DNA of 6,869 nucleotides from Deltaproteobacteria bacterium. Its GTDB lineage: Bacteria > Desulfobacterota > Desulfobacteria > Desulfobacterales > C00003060. The position numbers and the translations under genes are program-made. The stretch is taken from the NCBI GenBank assembly GCA_003647435.1, contig QMMV01000112.1, forward strand, positions 1 through 6,869, written 5' to 3'. Positions 5,552-6,869 of the stretch are shown here, in pieces (the first letter of the stretch is position 1; every line of letters begins with the position of its first letter). Under the pieces are notes generated by a model, which was not told where the DNA came from, searched no databases, and saw nothing but the letters and a program-made list of their open reading frames with translations.

Positions 5552-6628
5552 ATGAGGGTGATTATTGCCGGGGGTGGCACGGGGGGGCATCTTTTCCCCG
5601 CGGTGGCCCTGGGAGAAGCATTCAGAAGAAGGGACCCTACAGGGATGATCCTGTTTGTGGGAACGGCTAATCCCCTGGAGATATCGGCCCTTTCAAGAAA
5701 AGGATTCAATCACGTGGCAATCGAAGTAGAAGGTCTCAAAAGACGAGGACTCTTGCAACAACTACGGTCACTTGCCAGAATCCCAAAGGCGTTCTGGAAG
5801 GCTATCGTGATAATGCGGCGCTTCAATCCGGACATTATTATTGGCGTTGGTGGTTATGCCTCCGGCCCTGTGGCCCTGGCTGCAAGGATTCTGGGTAAGA
5901 AGATGGTTATCCATGAGCAAAATGTTTTGCCCGGTTTTACGAACCGTATACTGGGGCGCTTTGCCCATCGCATATTTATTTCTTTTCCGGATAAGTTGAC
6001 TGTATTCAAGAGTTCAAAGACAGTAATGAGCGGCAACCCTGTCCGGCGGGAACTACTTGCTGCCAAGGGAATCAAAAAGACTGCCGCGCAGTTTACCGTA
6101 CTGGTGTTGGGTGGGAGCCAGGGTGCACACGCTATAAACTGTGCCGTGGTGGAGGCCCTTGACTTGCTGGAGAACCCTGCCCGAATGGCCTTTATCCATC
6201 AGACCGGCTCTGCAGACGCAGCCTGGGTCGCCCGCGCCTACAAGAAGGCGGGACTGACTGCGAAAGTAAAGCCTTTTTTCGAGAACATGGCAGATGCTTA
6301 CAGAGCGGCAGATCTGGTCATTTGCAGGGCCGGCGCCACCACTGTGGCTGAGATAGCAGCCCTGGGCAAGCCTGCTATCTTTATTCCGTACCCTTTTGCG
6401 GTCAACAATCATCAGGAGTTGAATGCCCGTTATCTGGCTGATTCCGGTGGGGCCGAGGTTATTGTTGAAAAGGATCTGACCGGAGCTCTTCTTGCCAGCA
6501 GGATCGATTACTATGCATCGAATCCCGAACTGCTCCAGGAGATGGCCGCTCATGCATCAGCAATAGGGCGACCTGATGCCGCGGACCTTATTGCCGAGGA
6601 ATGCCGCAGGCTGGTGGTTTTAGGATAG
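5552..6628 (+). CDS. murG: Lipid II synthase MurG (UDP-GlcNAc transferase)
   Basis: Peripheral membrane GT-B (family GT28) glycosyltransferase on the cytoplasmic face of the inner membrane. It transfers GlcNAc from UDP-GlcNAc to lipid I, making lipid II, which is later the substrate of FtsW. Its 358 residues are the usual length. Visible motifs are the first glycine loop GGGTGGH (7-13, with His13), GVGGYASGP (98-106), HEQNVLPGFTNR (from 121), GNPVRREL, the glycine loop GGSQGA (187-192), and the nucleotide-sugar site CRAGATTVAEIAALGKPAIFIP with Glu267, followed by NNHQELNA with Gln288 and Asn291. The start ATG is one base after the ftsW stop and gives the standard MRVIIAGGGTGG opening, so no other start is needed. 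The coding sequence contains a run of seven G at 5581-5587 in the glycine loop. The stop TAG overlaps the beginning of a 7-bp repeat array. Confidence 0.98.
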   Translation: MRVIIAGGGTGGHLFPAVALGEAFRRRDPTGMILFVGTANPLEISALSRKGFNHVAIEVEGLKRRGLLQQLRSLARIPKAFWKAIVIMRRFNPDIIIGVGGYASGPVALAARILGKKMVIHEQNVLPGFTNRILGRFAHRIFISFPDKLTVFKSSKTVMSGNPVRRELLAAKGIKKTAAQFTVLVLGGSQGAHAINCAVVEALDLLENPARMAFIHQTGSADAAWVARAYKKAGLTAKVKPFFENMADAYRAADLVICRAGATTVAEIAALGKPAIFIPYPFAVNNHQELNARYLADSGGAEVIVEKDLTGALLASRIDYYASNPELLQEMAAHASAIGRPDAADLIAEECRRLVVLG

Positions 6629-6648
6629 TAAGTAGTGAGCAGTGAGCA
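6628..6648. repeat. Three heptamers after murG
   Basis: GTAAGTA, GTGAGCA, GTGAGCA follow each other from the last base of the murG stop codon. The 7-bp step is the same as at the murF ends, but the unit is different. Confidence 0.7.
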
Positions 6649-6654
6649 AGAAAC

Positions 6655-6660
6655 AGGAGG
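6655..6660 (+). promoter_or_regulatory. Isolated AGGAGG in the murG/murC gap
   Basis: A perfect Shine-Dalgarno sequence lies 86 bases before the murC ATG, too far to serve it directly. The nearest possible starts are a GTG at 6672 and an ATG at 6679, which open only short frames (see findings). It may be fortuitous. Confidence 0.3.
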
Positions 6661-6670
6661 CAGCCATATT

Positions 6671-6687
6671 GGTGTGCAATGCCCACC
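6671..6687. repeat. Small palindrome in the murG/murC gap
   Basis: GGTGTGC and GCCCACC form a 7-bp stem with one mismatch and a three-base AAT loop. It is followed by CTAC, as is the C-rich arm of the murD/ftsW palindrome. No T-run follows, so it is not a typical terminator. Confidence 0.55.
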
Positions 6688-6692
6688 CTACA

Positions 6693-6746
6693 ACTTTAGC
6701 TCACTTTAGACACTTTAAACGCTTTAGTTCACTTTAGACACTTACC
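6693..6746. repeat. CTTTA array with 9/10-bp period ending at the murC start
   Basis: ACTTTAG-like units begin at 6693, 6703, 6712, 6721, 6731 and 6740, spaced 10, 9, 9, 10 and 9 bp. A 15-nt word, TCACTTTAGACACTT, is repeated perfectly at 6701-6715 and 6729-6743. The murC ATG comes three bases after the second copy, with no Shine-Dalgarno sequence in between. The stretch is much more AT-rich than the genes around it. Confidence 0.8.
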
Positions 6747-6869
6747 ATGTATCAGAAATCCTATCACATTCATTTTGTGGGAATCGGCGGAATCGGCATG
6801 AGCGGTATCGCCGAGCTGTTGTTAAACCTGGGGTATAAGGTGAGTGGCTCAGATCTGAAATCAACCGAC
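6747..6869 (+). CDS. murC: UDP-N-acetylmuramate--L-alanine ligase MurC (5' part only)
   Basis: The first 41 codons of the Mur ligase that adds L-Ala to UDP-MurNAc, the first step of stem-peptide synthesis. The frame is open to the right edge of the window; the whole protein is normally about 460 residues. HIHFVGIGGIGMSGIAELL (residues 7-25) is the diagnostic N-terminal UDP-binding loop of MurC, followed by GYKVSGSD. The related ligase Mpl has a similar opening, but the position directly after murG makes MurC much more likely. The ATG at 6747 gives a normal N-terminus (MYQKSYHIHFVG), and an in-frame TAG at 6735-6737 rules out starts further upstream. A ribosome binding site is not visible; the preceding bases are a CTTTA-type repeat array. 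Confidence 0.94.
   Translation, partial: MYQKSYHIHFVGIGGIGMSGIAELLLNLGYKVSGSDLKSTD

Overview
This window is a stretch of a bacterial division and cell wall (dcw) cluster, all on the + strand: murF (196-1659), mraY (1862-2941), murD (2981-4372), ftsW (4435-5550), murG (5552-6628) and the first 41 codons of murC (6747 to the right edge). The gene order is canonical. The proteins carry the expected motifs, so the coding part is ordinary housekeeping sequence. The protein style, moderate-to-high GC and gene order suggest a Gram-negative bacterium, most likely a deltaproteobacterium (Desulfobacterota) from an environmental or metagenomic source. That placement is an impression from family resemblance, not a computed result.

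The genes form one biosynthetic line. MurC and MurD add L-Ala and D-Glu to UDP-MurNAc, and MurF adds D-Ala-D-Ala to the tripeptide left by MurE (not visible here). MraY loads the finished pentapeptide on undecaprenyl phosphate to make lipid I. MurG adds GlcNAc to make lipid II. FtsW, a SEDS polymerase, builds septal glycan from lipid II. ftsW and murG are separated by one base; the other junctions are 39 to about 200 bp.

The unusual part is the DNA between the genes. Almost every junction except ftsW/murG is filled with short-period, drifting tandem repeats and palindromes that run right up to, or across, start and stop codons. Bases 1-195 hold an unbroken 7-bp-period array, then 7-bp units of opposite orientation and a 29-bp direct repeat. 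Bases 1654-1695 hold another 7-bp array that contains the murF stop. Bases 1735-1814 form an 80-bp array of 8-bp units that is a large imperfect palindrome, with its core heptamer placed exactly every 24 bp. Bases 1820-1861 run in 7-bp steps into the mraY start codon. Bases 4369-4450 hold a palindrome that contains the murD stop, followed by 7-bp units that contain the ftsW start. Bases 6628-6746 hold 7-bp units, a small palindrome and a 9/10-bp CTTTA array that ends at the murC start.

Two of these patterns affect annotation. A 34-bp repeat is shared by the starts of murF and ftsW, and it aligns the GTG at 196 with the ftsW ATG at 4435, which supports starting murF at 196 rather than at the upstream in-frame GTG at 118. 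In addition, a palindrome like the one at the murD/ftsW junction lies inside the last codons of murF and seems to have given that protein a non-conserved tail. No CRISPR, tRNA, insertion sequence, defence gene or unknown protein family was found. Whether the repeats regulate anything is unknown.
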